A stretch of DNA of 6,676 nucleotides from Alphaproteobacteria bacterium (lineage in GTDB: Bacteria > Pseudomonadota > Alphaproteobacteria > Rickettsiales > RI-342), in assembly GCA_020851915.1 (NCBI GenBank), contig JADZBT010000137.1, positions 1 through 6,676 of the forward strand. The letters are read 5' to 3'. The position numbers and the translations under genes were made by a program. Position 1 is the stretch's first letter; each line of letters begins with the position of its first letter. Positions 6,223-6,676 of this stretch are shown in pieces. Below the pieces are notes generated by a model that had not been told where the DNA came from, did no database searches, and saw nothing but the letters and a program-made list of their open reading frames with translations.

Positions 6223-6310
6223 TGTCATGCTGAACCCGTTTCAGCATCCATCGGCCCACAAGGCTCGGTGTGAATCACACCATGGATCCTGAACCACGTT
6301 CAGGATGACA
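6223..6310. repeat. 88-bp REP-like palindromic element after glnA
   Basis: The ends are 13-bp inverted repeats with one mismatch: TGTCATGCTGAAC (6223-6235) and GTTCAGGATGACA (6298-6310). Each half forms its own hairpin: ATGCTGAA 6227-6234 with TTCAGCAT 6240-6247, and ATCCTGAAC 6286-6294 with GTTCAGGAT 6298-6306. In the centre GGTGTGA (6267-6273) mirrors TCACACC (6275-6281). Palindromes of the TGTCATCCTGAAC type are common as dispersed intergenic repeats in alphaproteobacteria, so a REP or MITE-like family member is the best reading. I see no clear target-site duplication. It lies between the glnA stop and its terminator, and so in the mRNA 3' end, where such hairpins can slow 3' decay. Confidence 0.8.
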
Positions 6311-6320
6311 GTAAAAACAC

Positions 6321-6355
6321 AAAAGCCGGCTCCCTAACGGGGCCGGCTTTTCTTT
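6321..6355 (+). terminator. Rho-independent terminator of glnBA (probably bidirectional)
   Basis: AAAAGCCGGCTCC (6321-6333) pairs with GGGGCCGGCTTTT (6339-6351) over 13 positions, with one T-G wobble, around the 5-base loop CTAAC. The T-rich tail runs through 6355. The A-tract on the left makes it equally usable on the minus strand, where it would end transcription of the gene entering from the right edge, whose stop lies only 16 bases away. Confidence 0.93.
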
Positions 6356-6371
6356 GTTCACAAGAAACCTG

Positions 6372-6676
6372 TTACGCTATCGTCAACGAATCTCCCAACG
6401 CCCTGCCCGCCTTATCGATGAAATCAGGGATAATTGCCGCTGTTCCATGATTGAACTCCCCACCGGCAACACCGTTCAGCGCATCGCTGACCGCTCTGCG
6501 GACAGTGCTCCTATCCGGTGCACCAGCGATACTACGATTGCTTTTATATGCATTTACCAGAGCCTCTTGCAGAGCATGCTTATCCACATTCGGATAGCTA
6601 CCACCGTAGCCACCTATATTCTGTTCATGCACATATTCTCTCGCCAACCTTTCAAGCTTGGCCTGATCAAACCCTG
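6372..6676 (-). CDS. C-terminal part of an unrecognised protein (at least 101 aa)
   Basis: The reading frame stays open from the TAA at 6372-6374 to the window edge. The residues before the TTG codon at 6645-6647 read GFDQAKLER and continue smoothly into the following LAREYVHEQ helix, and no ribosome-binding site is properly spaced from that TTG, so the true start is most likely outside the window. The visible part is hydrophilic and mostly helical, with a Gly-rich stretch (IGGYGGSYPN) and Ala-rich helices in the second half (for example TVRRAVSDALNGVAGG and FIDKAGRALGD). No membrane segment or known motif is seen. The coding is less GC-rich than in glnA, which could mean accessory origin, but the fragment is short. 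Function unknown. The position directly before the shared terminator supports a real gene. Confidence 0.7.
   Translation of the reverse strand, partial: GFDQAKLERLAREYVHEQNIGGYGGSYPNVDKHALQEALVNAYKSNRSIAGAPDRSTVRRAVSDALNGVAGGEFNHGTAAIIPDFIDKAGRALGDSLTIA

Overview
The window looks like a piece of chromosome from an alphaproteobacterium. The main evidence is the glnB-glnA pair (PII signal protein followed by adenylylation-type glutamine synthetase) behind a sigma-54 type promoter, an arrangement typical of that class. The tRNA-His gene still carries the encoded G-1 and C73 pair, which several large alphaproteobacterial orders have lost, so an early-branching or less-studied lineage is plausible. 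The genus cannot be named from the sequence.

Layout from left to right. Positions 123-872 (+) encode a lysine-rich 249-residue protein that I do not recognise. A 10-bp inverted repeat, whose right arm ends one base before the next start codon, separates it from 972-2633 (+), a 553-residue protein with a lipase-like alpha/beta-hydrolase signature (GYSQGG). Convergent to it, with only 6 bases between the stop codons, lies 2640-3416 (-), a protein joining a cyclic-nucleotide-binding domain to an FHA domain. Upstream of that on the same strand is tRNA-His (3494-3571, -), with a good sigma-70 promoter (3613-3641) and a strong hairpin in its short leader. A divergent, AT-rich stretch dense in hairpins (about 3700-3823) leads into 3836-4189 (+), a 117-residue three-helix membrane protein that ends in a textbook terminator (4190-4226).

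The nitrogen-assimilation operon follows: sigma-54 promoter (4330-4345), glnB (4391-4729), a heptanucleotide-repeat hairpin array (4726-4781) and glnA (4807-6213). Behind glnA are an 88-bp REP-like palindromic element (6223-6310) and a strong terminator (6321-6355). On the minus strand, the C-terminal end of an unrecognised protein enters from the right edge (6372-6676).

GlnB and GlnA form a known functional unit: PII senses 2-oxoglutarate, ATP/ADP and, through uridylylation, glutamine, and it controls both GlnA adenylylation and NtrB/NtrC-driven transcription. The other genes show no evident shared pathway. No defence system, CRISPR array, insertion sequence or phage module is visible. The least explained elements are the hairpin-rich leader of the small membrane protein, the heptad array inside the glnBA operon, and the cNMP-FHA fusion.
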